Shown here: positions 7,292 through 13,519 of the stretch, piece by piece | Layout: each line of letters begins with the position of its first letter | Numbering within the stretch: the stretch's first letter is position 1 | Assembly (NCBI GenBank): GCA_005240105.1 | Contig: SBAT01000435.1 | Span: forward strand, 1 to 13,891 | Length of the DNA stretch: 13,891 nucleotides | DNA from: Chloroflexota bacterium | GTDB lineage: Bacteria; Cyanobacteriota; Vampirovibrionia; Obscuribacterales; Obscuribacteraceae | Direction of reading: 5' to 3' | Notes under the pieces: generated by a model | The model's database searches: none | Seen by the model: only the letters and a program-made list of their open reading frames with translations | What the model was told of the DNA's origin: nothing | Program-made: the position numbers and the translations under genes

Positions 7292-7320
7292 AGTATAGTA
7301 TCCAAGCAAGCGCTTGTCTA
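7292..7320 (-). promoter_or_regulatory. Probable lexA promoter with palindromic spacer
   Basis: On the minus strand, TAGACA (7320-7315) and TATACT (7297-7292) are separated by 17 bases, each one or two changes from the sigma-70 consensus. The predicted start is near 7285, giving a leader of about 40 bases. The -35 end and spacer contain the perfect 10-base palindrome CAAGCGCTTG (7307-7316), a possible second operator. Confidence 0.6.
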
Positions 7321-7357
7321 GCCTTGTGTTTACAATCAACTTGAAAACTGACCCCGT

Positions 7358-7497
7358 TTTGTCATTTCGAGCGGAGTTGCGCAGCAACGAAGTCGAGAAA
7401 TCTGCGACGTGTATACACAGTGCCAGGTAATCGCGTGCCATATCGAATCGAACCAGCAGATCTCTCCACTCGCCTTCAGCTCGGTCGAGATGACAAA
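7358..7497. repeat. MITE-like imperfect inverted repeat (140 bases)
   Basis: The left arm (7358-7405) begins TTTGTCATTTCGAG and ends GTCGAGAAATCTGC. The right arm (7456-7497), read on the minus strand, begins TTTGTCATCTCGAC and ends GTGGAGAGATCTGC, so both the outer and the inner ends of the arms pair with few mismatches. The left arm contains its own small hairpin GTTGC-GCA-GCAAC (7376-7388), and the centre holds a perfect palindrome GTGTATACAC (7409-7418). No open frame or transposase is present. Elements with TGTCATTTCGAGC-type ends are a familiar texture of dispersed non-coding repeats in many bacterial genomes. It sits 11 bases after the arginase gene and may help end its transcript. Confidence 0.65.
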
Positions 7498-7508
7498 GGA
7501 CATCAGTC

Positions 7509-8468
7509 CTACAACAAAGTCTTTCCTAGACAGTGCTCAAGAAGTTCCACCGTGACATGAGCCGACTTGCTCCGGTCATCGAGGGCCGGGTTTAGCTCAA
7601 CGACATCTATCGATCTCACGAGTTTCGAGATATAGAGCATCTCCAGAGCCAGGCGCATTTCGCGGAAGTTGACGCCGCCGACAGCTGGAGTGCTTACACC
7701 AGGGGCAACATCAGGATCGAGGACGTCGATATCTAATGACACATGCAGACCAGCGACATCTTTGCCGGCAATTTGCAAGGCACGCTCCATGACGTTTTCC
7801 ATACCATGCCTGTCGATATCACTCATCGTAAAGGCTTTTATTCCGACTTCAGCGATAATTTTGCGCTCGCCGGGATCGAGATCGCGAATTCCTACAAGGA
7901 CGGTTTTAGATGGATCAAGTTTTGGTGAAAAGCCAAGTAAATCAACCAGTCTTTTGTCACCACGCCCAAGGCTGACGGCCAAGCCCATGCCATGCACATT
8001 ACCGCTAGGCGATGTTTCCGGCGTATTGATATCACCATGCGCATCAAACCAAATAAGTCCAAATGATTTCTTCTTGTCACGATAATAGCGTGCGGCACCG
8101 GCAATCGAGCCAACTGCAAGGCTGTGGTCTCCGCCTAAGGCAATAGCAATTGCGCCAGTTTCTAGACTGGCCGAGACTTCATCAGCCAGTGCTAGTGAAA
8201 CTTGCCCTATCTCAGGAACGCAGCGCGCTGCACCACCCTTCTCCCACCAACAAACACTTTCAGGAATGGATATATCGACTTGTCGACTAATTTCATAACC
8301 AAGGTCAGATATACGCTCGACAAGACCGGCTACTTTCAACGCTGCAGGTCCAAGACTGGCTCCCCGATGCTTTCCACCCATGTACAGAGGGGCTGACAAT
8401 AACGCTACGCTTTCGCGACTGCCCGGGTTTGATGTCTCTGAAGCTGACTGCCTCTTTGTTACCTGCAC
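7509..8468 (-). CDS. rocF: Arginase (ureohydrolase family)
   Basis: Manganese enzyme that splits arginine to ornithine and urea. The 319-residue product is near the usual length (about 300). Metal-site motifs are all present: GGDHS (His115), FDAHGDIN (Asp142, His144, Asp146) and SLDIDVLDPD (Asp246, Asp248), plus VELNP with Glu291. The SGNVHGM loop and the GGKHRGASLGP start favour arginase over agmatinase or formimidoylglutamase. The start is GTG at 8468, supported by AGAGG 8 bases upstream; it gives about 20 residues before the conserved VALLSAPLYMGG, longer than usual, so a later start is possible. It stands alone, divergent from the coiled-coil/UbiB pair, and no other arginine-degradation gene is in view. 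Confidence 0.92.
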   Translation of the reverse strand: MQVTKRQSASETSNPGSRESVALLSAPLYMGGKHRGASLGPAALKVAGLVERISDLGYEISRQVDISIPESVCWWEKGGAARCVPEIGQVSLALADEVSASLETGAIAIALGGDHSLAVGSIAGAARYYRDKKKSFGLIWFDAHGDINTPETSPSGNVHGMGLAVSLGRGDKRLVDLLGFSPKLDPSKTVLVGIRDLDPGERKIIAEVGIKAFTMSDIDRHGMENVMERALQIAGKDVAGLHVSLDIDVLDPDVAPGVSTPAVGGVNFREMRLALEMLYISKLVRSIDVVELNPALDDRSKSAHVTVELLEHCLGKTLL

Positions 8469-8583
8469 AAAATTATCCTCTCAATACGGCTTGACATGCG
8501 CCGCCTTTCACTGGGTCTTGCTGCCCTTTACAAAAAGGCACATAGACTGCCCTATTTAACCAGCTTATGCCTACTTCCTAGTG

Positions 8584-8589
8584 TATAAT
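8584..8589 (+). promoter_or_regulatory. Perfect -10 element (TATAAT) before the coiled-coil/UbiB pair
   Basis: TATAAT at 8584-8589 lies 80 bases before the ATG at 8670, in the divergent gap with the arginase gene. At 17-base spacing the -35 would be CAGCTT, a poor match, so the promoter may need an activator or may be read by another sigma factor. Confidence 0.5.
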
Positions 8590-8632
8590 TTGCCTAAGTT
8601 TTTGTCTTGCCAACTTTCTTATTTAGGCAAGA
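8590..8632 (+). promoter_or_regulatory. Leader with two mutually exclusive inverted repeats
   Basis: TTGCCTAA (8590-8597) pairs with TTAGGCAA (8623-8630), and TCTTGCC (8605-8611) pairs with GGCAAGA (8626-8632). The two 3' arms overlap, so only one hairpin can form at a time. The first arm lies at or just before the expected transcription start, so it may act as a DNA operator and not as RNA. Confidence 0.3.
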
Positions 8633-8669
8633 AGCAAAGTTTTCACGTAATCAAAAAGAGGTAAAAGTG

Positions 8670-9047
8670 ATGGAGGATAGACTGGTGTTCAAGCCACTGA
8701 TCAAACTATTTTTTATCGCCAAGGCAGCTGTTGAGGTCGGTCGTGAACGACTGGAAGATTGCCTCGATGCCGTCACTTCCAGAGCTACTGAATACAAGTC
8801 TTATGGCAGCGAGCACGTAAAGCACTCACGCGATGTTGCTCAAGAATATGCCTATGAGCTTGGTCAACAAATTTGGCATCGTTCAGAAGTTTTGGAAAGT
8901 CAATTCCGGGAAAGAGTACGCAGACAAGTTGCCGATTTTTCATTAGGCGCCTTGGGCGACTCAACGGAAATCAACGAGCTTAGAGCAGAGATAGCCACTC
9001 TGCGCGCTGAAATTGCAGACCTCAAGTCAATGCGAGCAGCAGTCTAG
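8670..9047 (+). CDS. Coiled-coil protein, phasin-like, upstream of UbiB-family kinase
   Basis: 125 residues from the ATG at 8670. I chose this start because AGAGG (8657-8661) sits 8 bases before it; the upstream in-frame ATG at 8607 lies too close to the -10 and lacks a ribosome site. The N-terminal part has a short amphipathic or hydrophobic stretch (VFKPLIKLFFIAKAAVEVG). The middle is helical and charged, with EYAYELGQQIWHRSEVLESQ. The C-terminus is a clear heptad coiled coil, INELRAEIATLRAEIADLKS. Composition and layout recall phasins and other surface-binding helical proteins, but I recognise no family with certainty. It overlaps the next gene by 35 bases, so a shared function with the UbiB-family protein is likely. 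Confidence 0.75.
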   Translation: MEDRLVFKPLIKLFFIAKAAVEVGRERLEDCLDAVTSRATEYKSYGSEHVKHSRDVAQEYAYELGQQIWHRSEVLESQFRERVRRQVADFSLGALGDSTEINELRAEIATLRAEIADLKSMRAAV

Positions 9048-10437
9048 TCCCGAGACTACACAAAAGACTGCCCAAAAGATAATTCCCGCCAGTCATAAGA
9101 CTAGCTCAGGGATTAAAAGTACAGCGTTTACTAAATACGATCCGCTAAGAGCAGATCAAGCAGTTCGGCTGTTTATCTTCAAAAAACGCAGCTACCAATT
9201 GCTGTCGGTTATCTTTCGTTTCTTTATTTTGACAATGACCGATAAAGTAGCCAGTGCTGACGAGGGCGCCAAGGCTAAACGAGTAAGGCAACTATTAATT
9301 GAGCTGGGCCCGTCCTTCGTAAAGCTAGGGCAATTTGTCTCCTGCCGCAAGGACATACTGCCGGGCACACTAGGAAATGAATTGGCACTATTGGAAGACA
9401 GCCTTCCACCAATGCCATATGAAGATGTAAAAGCAGTTATCGAAGCGGAACTAGGTTTAACACCGGAAACACTCTTCAAAAGTTTTGACCAACAACCAAT
9501 TGCCGCGGCCAGCATTGGGCAAGTACATCGAGCTGAGCTTTTGAATGGCACCGCTGTCGCCGTTAAGGTACAGAGACAGGACCTGGCTTTTCACTTTTAC
9601 CGCGATCTCGGCTACATGCGCTTGTTAGCCAATTTCTTTGCCTGCCTGGGCAAGAAGGGAAAGTTCGAGTTTTGGCATGGCATTGCCGACGAGTTCGGCA
9701 GGCACGTATTTGCGGAAATGAATTACTTGGAAGAAGGACGCAATGCTGATCGCATGCGCCAAGATTTCCGTTTGGAAACAGATATTGTCATCCCGCGCAT
9801 CCATTGGAAATACACAAGCAAACGCGTCCTAACTCTGGAGTTCGTTCCGGGCATAAAAATAAGCGCTGTATCCGACATTACGCAATCAGGTCTTGATACA
9901 AACAAGTTAGCCAATATATTGGTCAAGTTTTACGCTGGACAAATTCTCAAGACAGGTTTTTTCCATGCTGATCCCCACGCCGGCAATTTAGCAGCTGGAC
10001 CAGAGGGTGAACTTATCGTTTATGACTTTGGCATGATGAGTGAAATTACAAAGACCGATAAGGAGTCCTTACAAATGTGCTTGACTGCACTGGCCAAGAA
10101 AGACAGTTACAGCCTGTACCAAGGTTTATACAAGCTTGGCATAGCCAGACAAAGCATGATGGACACGGAACTGAAGGGCATCTTTGACAGCATACTTGCC
10201 TATTTCTCAGGCGGCGAGCTAACAGATATAGACTGGCAGGCAATTGAAAAGCAATTGGACAAGCTAATCGAAGGGCATGCTTTTTACCTGCCGCCCAATC
10301 TGACGTATCTGATAAAAACAATTACTTCGCTCGAAGGTATTATTCGCAACCTGAAGCCCAATTTCAATTTCCGCCGAGCTTTACAACCCTCATTACAGTC
10401 CTGGCTACTGGATTTATTGAGCCCAGCTAGGAATTGA
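9013..10437 (+). CDS. ABC1/AarF/UbiB-family atypical kinase-like protein
   Basis: UbiB-family proteins are atypical kinase-fold ATPases linked to isoprenoid-quinone or lipid metabolism. Seen: KLGQ (KxGQ motif, Lys104-Gln107), Ala-rich loop AAASIGQVHRA (164-174), VAVKVQR with Lys185, AEMNYLEEGRNADR (the ExD-type region), FFHADPHAGN (317-325, catalytic Asp320) and VYDFG (Asp338). The start shown is TTG, overlapping the previous gene by 35 bases. An in-frame TAG at 8992 leaves no ATG or GTG before the conserved YDPLRADQA, and no ribosome site is seen, so translation probably depends on coupling. At 474 residues or fewer it is shorter than typical UbiB (about 540-560). It ends in LQSWLLDLLSPARN without the usual C-terminal pair of membrane segments. 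The substrate is unknown. Confidence 0.88.
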   Translation: MQTSSQCEQQSSPETTQKTAQKIIPASHKTSSGIKSTAFTKYDPLRADQAVRLFIFKKRSYQLLSVIFRFFILTMTDKVASADEGAKAKRVRQLLIELGPSFVKLGQFVSCRKDILPGTLGNELALLEDSLPPMPYEDVKAVIEAELGLTPETLFKSFDQQPIAAASIGQVHRAELLNGTAVAVKVQRQDLAFHFYRDLGYMRLLANFFACLGKKGKFEFWHGIADEFGRHVFAEMNYLEEGRNADRMRQDFRLETDIVIPRIHWKYTSKRVLTLEFVPGIKISAVSDITQSGLDTNKLANILVKFYAGQILKTGFFHADPHAGNLAAGPEGELIVYDFGMMSEITKTDKESLQMCLTALAKKDSYSLYQGLYKLGIARQSMMDTELKGIFDSILAYFSGGELTDIDWQAIEKQLDKLIEGHAFYLPPNLTYLIKTITSLEGIIRNLKPNFNFRRALQPSLQSWLLDLLSPARN

Positions 10438-10502
10438 GCCTCAGATGAGACTATCTCTTTGCAAATAAATTTAAGAAATGTCCAGCAAATGGAAGTTTTT
10501 GA

Positions 10503-10531
10503 TTGGAAGTTAGCCTAGGTGGGCAATAATT
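10503..10531 (+). promoter_or_regulatory. Weak candidate promoter for the PP2C-FHA-kinase operon
   Basis: TTGGAA (10503-10508) and ATAATT (10526-10531) are 17 bases apart, about 70 bases before the PP2C start. An inverted repeat GGGCAAT (10521-10527)/ATTGCCC (10547-10553) overlaps the -10 region and could be an operator or a weak terminator for the preceding gene. Confidence 0.3.
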
Positions 10532-10604
10532 ATTTGGCGGGAGTCAATTGCCCTTCCTGCTTTGACAGAGGCAAGACTCGGGATTCGGGAGTGAACAAGC
10601 CGAA

Positions 10605-11363
10605 ATGTTGAAATGGCGAGCTGCCGCTATTACCAATGCTGGTTGCCAGCGTGAACGCAACGAAGACAACTACTATGTCAGCCCTGATACCAGGGTATTC
10701 GTTGTTGCCGACGGTATGGGTGGCGCCGTAGGCGGCGCCAGAGCCTCGCAATTGGCCGTGGAAGCTATCCAGGAGCTTTGGAATGAAAAGCCTCCTCCAG
10801 AGAGCGACCGCCAGGTAATCACCAACTGGCTGGAAGAAGCTGTCGCCCGCGCCAATCACGCCGTATTCCAGGCAGGCAAGAAAGACGCTTCGGTACACGG
10901 TATGGGCACAACAGTTGTAGTCGGAGTGCAATCGACAGACGATCACCTGCAAATCGCCCACGTGGGCGATTCTCGCGCTTATCTTTTACGCGATGGGCAG
11001 CCAAAGCTTTTAACTACCGACCACTCGGTAGTGCAGGAAATGGTGCGCGCCGGCCGATTGACTGAAGAGCAGGCCCGCATCAATCCTTACAAAAATCTAA
11101 TCACACGGTGCCTTGGTCACGAACCGGAAGTAGAAGTTGACCAGACCCCTGTAGATTTACATCCATCCGATTGGATAGTACTTTGCACAGATGGTCTATC
11201 GACCGTTTTACGAGATGAACAAATTTCTGCCGTAATAGACAAAGATGTTGATCCACAAGATGTTTGTGATCAACTAGTAAAACTAACACTAGACGGCGGC
11301 GCTCCGGACAATGTCACTGTGGTCGCTATTCAATATTTGGATAAGAACTCCAGCAACAAGTAG
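10605..11363 (+). CDS. PP2C-type Ser/Thr protein phosphatase (Stp/PstP-like)
   Basis: Metal-dependent phosphatase that removes phosphate from Ser/Thr and reverses Hanks-type kinases. The 252-residue product is a bare catalytic domain of usual length for Stp-type enzymes (about 240-250). Motifs in order: RNEDN (18-22), VVADGMGG (34-40, metal-binding Asp36), GMGTT (99-103), AHVGDSRAYLL (118-128), TDHS (138-141), LCTDGLS (193-199, Asp196) and GAPDNVTVV (232-240, Asp235). No membrane segment. GGGAG lies 13 bases before the ATG, rather far. It is first in a set with an FHA protein and a kinase; the FHA gene begins 25 bases after its stop. Confidence 0.94.
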   Translation: MLKWRAAAITNAGCQRERNEDNYYVSPDTRVFVVADGMGGAVGGARASQLAVEAIQELWNEKPPPESDRQVITNWLEEAVARANHAVFQAGKKDASVHGMGTTVVVGVQSTDDHLQIAHVGDSRAYLLRDGQPKLLTTDHSVVQEMVRAGRLTEEQARINPYKNLITRCLGHEPEVEVDQTPVDLHPSDWIVLCTDGLSTVLRDEQISAVIDKDVDPQDVCDQLVKLTLDGGAPDNVTVVAIQYLDKNSSNK

Positions 11364-11388
11364 TGCCACCAAGTACAAGGGCACAAAG

Positions 11389-11730
11389 ATGAGCAGCCAG
11401 GGCAACAAAAACCAAAAACCGATCCCCTTAGGCGGCGCGCAGCTGGTAAATAAAGCTACCGGACAAAGCTTTGTCCTTGAAAGATCCGTTTTAAAAATTG
11501 GGCGAGACGAAGGCAATGATCTAACTTTGCCTGGTGATACCTATGTCTCGCGTCACCACGCCTGGGTTTTGCACATGCGTGGCGCCTGGTGGGTAGAGGA
11601 TCTTGGCTCTACTAACGGCACTACATTGAACGGCAAGGCTCTGGAAGAGCGCAAGCAAATTGCGCCCGGAGATGCAATTAAGATAGGACGCACTGAGCTG
11701 TTTTTTGAGTTAAGTCAACAAGATGTATAG
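11389..11730 (+). CDS. FHA-domain phosphothreonine-binding protein
   Basis: 113 residues, essentially one forkhead-associated domain that binds phosphothreonine peptides. The ATG at 11389 is chosen because AAGGG (11377-11381) sits 7 bases before it and it follows the PP2C stop; an in-frame ATG at 11311 would overlap the phosphatase and add residues unlike the family. FHA signature residues: KIGRD (Gly38-Arg39), YVSRHHAWV (Ser54, Arg55, His56-57), DLGSTNGTTLNG (71-82). The last codons run into the kinase gene with an 8-base overlap (ATGTATAG). It is likely the adaptor that docks onto the phosphorylated kinase or its targets. Confidence 0.93.
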   Translation: MSSQGNKNQKPIPLGGAQLVNKATGQSFVLERSVLKIGRDEGNDLTLPGDTYVSRHHAWVLHMRGAWWVEDLGSTNGTTLNGKALEERKQIAPGDAIKIGRTELFFELSQQDV

Positions 11731-13507
11731 TTCACTGCCTACCTTAACCCATGTGCGCCAACTGGGCACAGGCCCTTATTCAAAAGTATTTCTAGCCAAA
11801 GACGAGTCCGGCAAAAACCAATTCGCCTTGAAATATCTGACTATAGAAAACCTGCCGGAAGATTTGCAGGCCCTAGTTGCTCATCACTTTGAGCAAAGGA
11901 CAGACAAGTCGAGCCAGCTGCAACACGATAACATAGTTTCCACGCTTGGCTTTTACGCTGAAAAAAAGAGCAGCATTATGCAGTTTGTCCAGGGACAGAA
12001 CCTGCGCCGCTACATGCTCGGCAAAGGCGGTCGCTTACGAACAGATTCGGTAATTTCTCTTATTGAGTCATTATCCAACACGCTTACCGCGGCGCATAAA
12101 AGCAACTACCTGCACCTCGATATTAAGCCGGAAAACATTTTTGTTGATACCGACGGCGTTATCAAACTAGCGGATTTTGCTTTTACACCAAGACCATTTT
12201 ATTCGGGTAGTCTAACGGCCGCTGAGGAGTCGTTTTACCCACCCAGTCCATACAGCTCCCCTGAAGAGTTAACGGATGAGGCAGTCAGTCAGGCAAGTGA
12301 TGTCTTTTCTTTAGCCGTTGTAATATACGAAGCATTAACAGGCTTTTTACCGTTTAATATCAATCCTGCACAGCTGACCTGGCAAGCATTGCTGTCCGCT
12401 GAAACCAGACCTCTTTCCGGCGATACTTTCAGCAAAGCGACACAAACAACAATCATGCGCGCTCTTCAAAGGGAGGTTCACCAGCGGTGCGATTCAATAG
12501 AAGAGTTTAGAAGCGATCTCATCTCGGCACTACAGGGAGCAAAACTGGCGGCTATGGTCTCCGTGCCGAATGTTCCTTCACCTTCGGACGCTGCTGTAAT
12601 TAAGGAAAACACCCGTCCGGAACAAAGAATCAACCTAATATCCACTTTCGGCATTCGCGGCGAGGAAGCCGGAGAATTTCTTGAATTAAGTGGTATCACG
12701 ACTTCGGCAAATCACATTATTGCCGGTGATGTTTTGGCCAGGCGTGTGCAGGTTTTCTCCAAGAATGGCAAATGGCTTTTCAATCTAAAAAGCCGCCCGG
12801 AAACCACAAGCAAGAAGTCTGCCCCTTCGACAACTGGTGGACTATTTAGCAGTCCCGCATACCTGTGCATTGACGACAGCGGAATCATTTACACCACGGA
12901 TTCAAGCGACCATTACATTCGTCTTTATGATCGTCAAGGGTTTTTCATCAAAGACATCCGCAATCAGCCCGGCAAAGATGGGGGACTGCAAGGAATCGCC
13001 TGTGACATGAAGGGGTGCATATATGTCTGCGATGTTGATAATGGCGCTGTGCAGGTACTCAACGCTAACATGGGCACCTGGATGCGCAGTATAGGCAATC
13101 GCGGCGGCGGAGCCGGACAAATGCAATATCCGGCAGGATTAACCATAGACAAGAAGAATAACCTGTTCGTGGTCGATTACGCGCTATCGCGAGTATCCGT
13201 ATTTACTAATGACGGACATCCTTTAATGACTTTGGGCAGCAAAGGCAATGGTCCTGGAGAATTTAACGTTCCCAGGGACGTAGCGCTCGATCGAGAAGGC
13301 AAAATATATGTTTGCGATTCTCTTAACCACCGCATTCAAGTCTTTGCATCTGATGGGCGCTTCCTGTATTCTTTTGGTGGATCAGGACGCGAACCGGGAC
13401 ACTTTCTAGGCCCAAGCAGTTTGGCTATTGATCCTGAGAAACACATCATGTACGTGGCTGACCGTGGCAACAACAGAATCCAAATCTTTCAGTTGCCGGC
13501 AGACTAA
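11723..13507 (+). CDS. Hanks-type Ser/Thr protein kinase fused to a six-bladed NHL propeller
   Basis: 594 residues. The kinase domain (about 8-270) shows P-loop LGTGPYSKV (14-22), FALKYL with Lys37, catalytic loop HLDIKPEN (131-138, Asp133), ADFAF (Asp151, in place of DFG), SPEE (179-182) and DVFSLAVVIYEALTG (193-207). The Arg of HRD is Leu and the Gly of DFG is Ala, so it is a non-RD kinase with an altered metal-binding loop; Lys37, Asp133, Asn138 and Asp151 are kept, so activity is plausible. A short linker (270-300) leads to NHL repeats (about 302-594), best seen in GPGEFNVPRDVALDREGKIY, DSLNHRIQVF and DRGNNRIQIF. I count six blades, the first strand (ISTFG) probably closing the ring. No transmembrane helix lies in the linker, unlike mycobacterial PknD. 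The start overlaps the FHA stop. Confidence 0.92.
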   Translation: MYSSLPTLTHVRQLGTGPYSKVFLAKDESGKNQFALKYLTIENLPEDLQALVAHHFEQRTDKSSQLQHDNIVSTLGFYAEKKSSIMQFVQGQNLRRYMLGKGGRLRTDSVISLIESLSNTLTAAHKSNYLHLDIKPENIFVDTDGVIKLADFAFTPRPFYSGSLTAAEESFYPPSPYSSPEELTDEAVSQASDVFSLAVVIYEALTGFLPFNINPAQLTWQALLSAETRPLSGDTFSKATQTTIMRALQREVHQRCDSIEEFRSDLISALQGAKLAAMVSVPNVPSPSDAAVIKENTRPEQRINLISTFGIRGEEAGEFLELSGITTSANHIIAGDVLARRVQVFSKNGKWLFNLKSRPETTSKKSAPSTTGGLFSSPAYLCIDDSGIIYTTDSSDHYIRLYDRQGFFIKDIRNQPGKDGGLQGIACDMKGCIYVCDVDNGAVQVLNANMGTWMRSIGNRGGGAGQMQYPAGLTIDKKNNLFVVDYALSRVSVFTNDGHPLMTLGSKGNGPGEFNVPRDVALDREGKIYVCDSLNHRIQVFASDGRFLYSFGGSGREPGHFLGPSSLAIDPEKHIMYVADRGNNRIQIFQLPAD

Positions 13508-13519
13508 AGGGCCATAAAA

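Noticed and set aside
7497..7510. AGGAC-ATCA-GTCCT hairpin at the arginase stop
   Set aside because: Only 5 bp and followed by three T on the minus strand; the adjacent inverted-repeat element is a better candidate for any termination effect.
8607..8669. Upstream ATG giving the coiled-coil protein 21 extra N-terminal residues
   Set aside because: It lies only about 17 bases after TATAAT with no ribosome site, while the ATG at 8670 has AGAGG at ideal spacing.
9013..9047. Frameshift fusion of the coiled-coil gene into the UbiB-family gene
   Set aside because: No slippery sequence is evident at the overlap, and both parts look like complete proteins; coupling from a TTG start is the simpler reading.
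10562..10567. Perfect TTGACA before the PP2C gene
   Set aside because: At 16-18 bases downstream there is only TCGGGA-like sequence, nothing resembling a -10.
11311..11388. Upstream ATG for the FHA gene inside the PP2C gene
   Set aside because: It would add 26 residues unlike FHA proteins; the ATG at 11389 has AAGGG at 7 bases and follows the PP2C stop.
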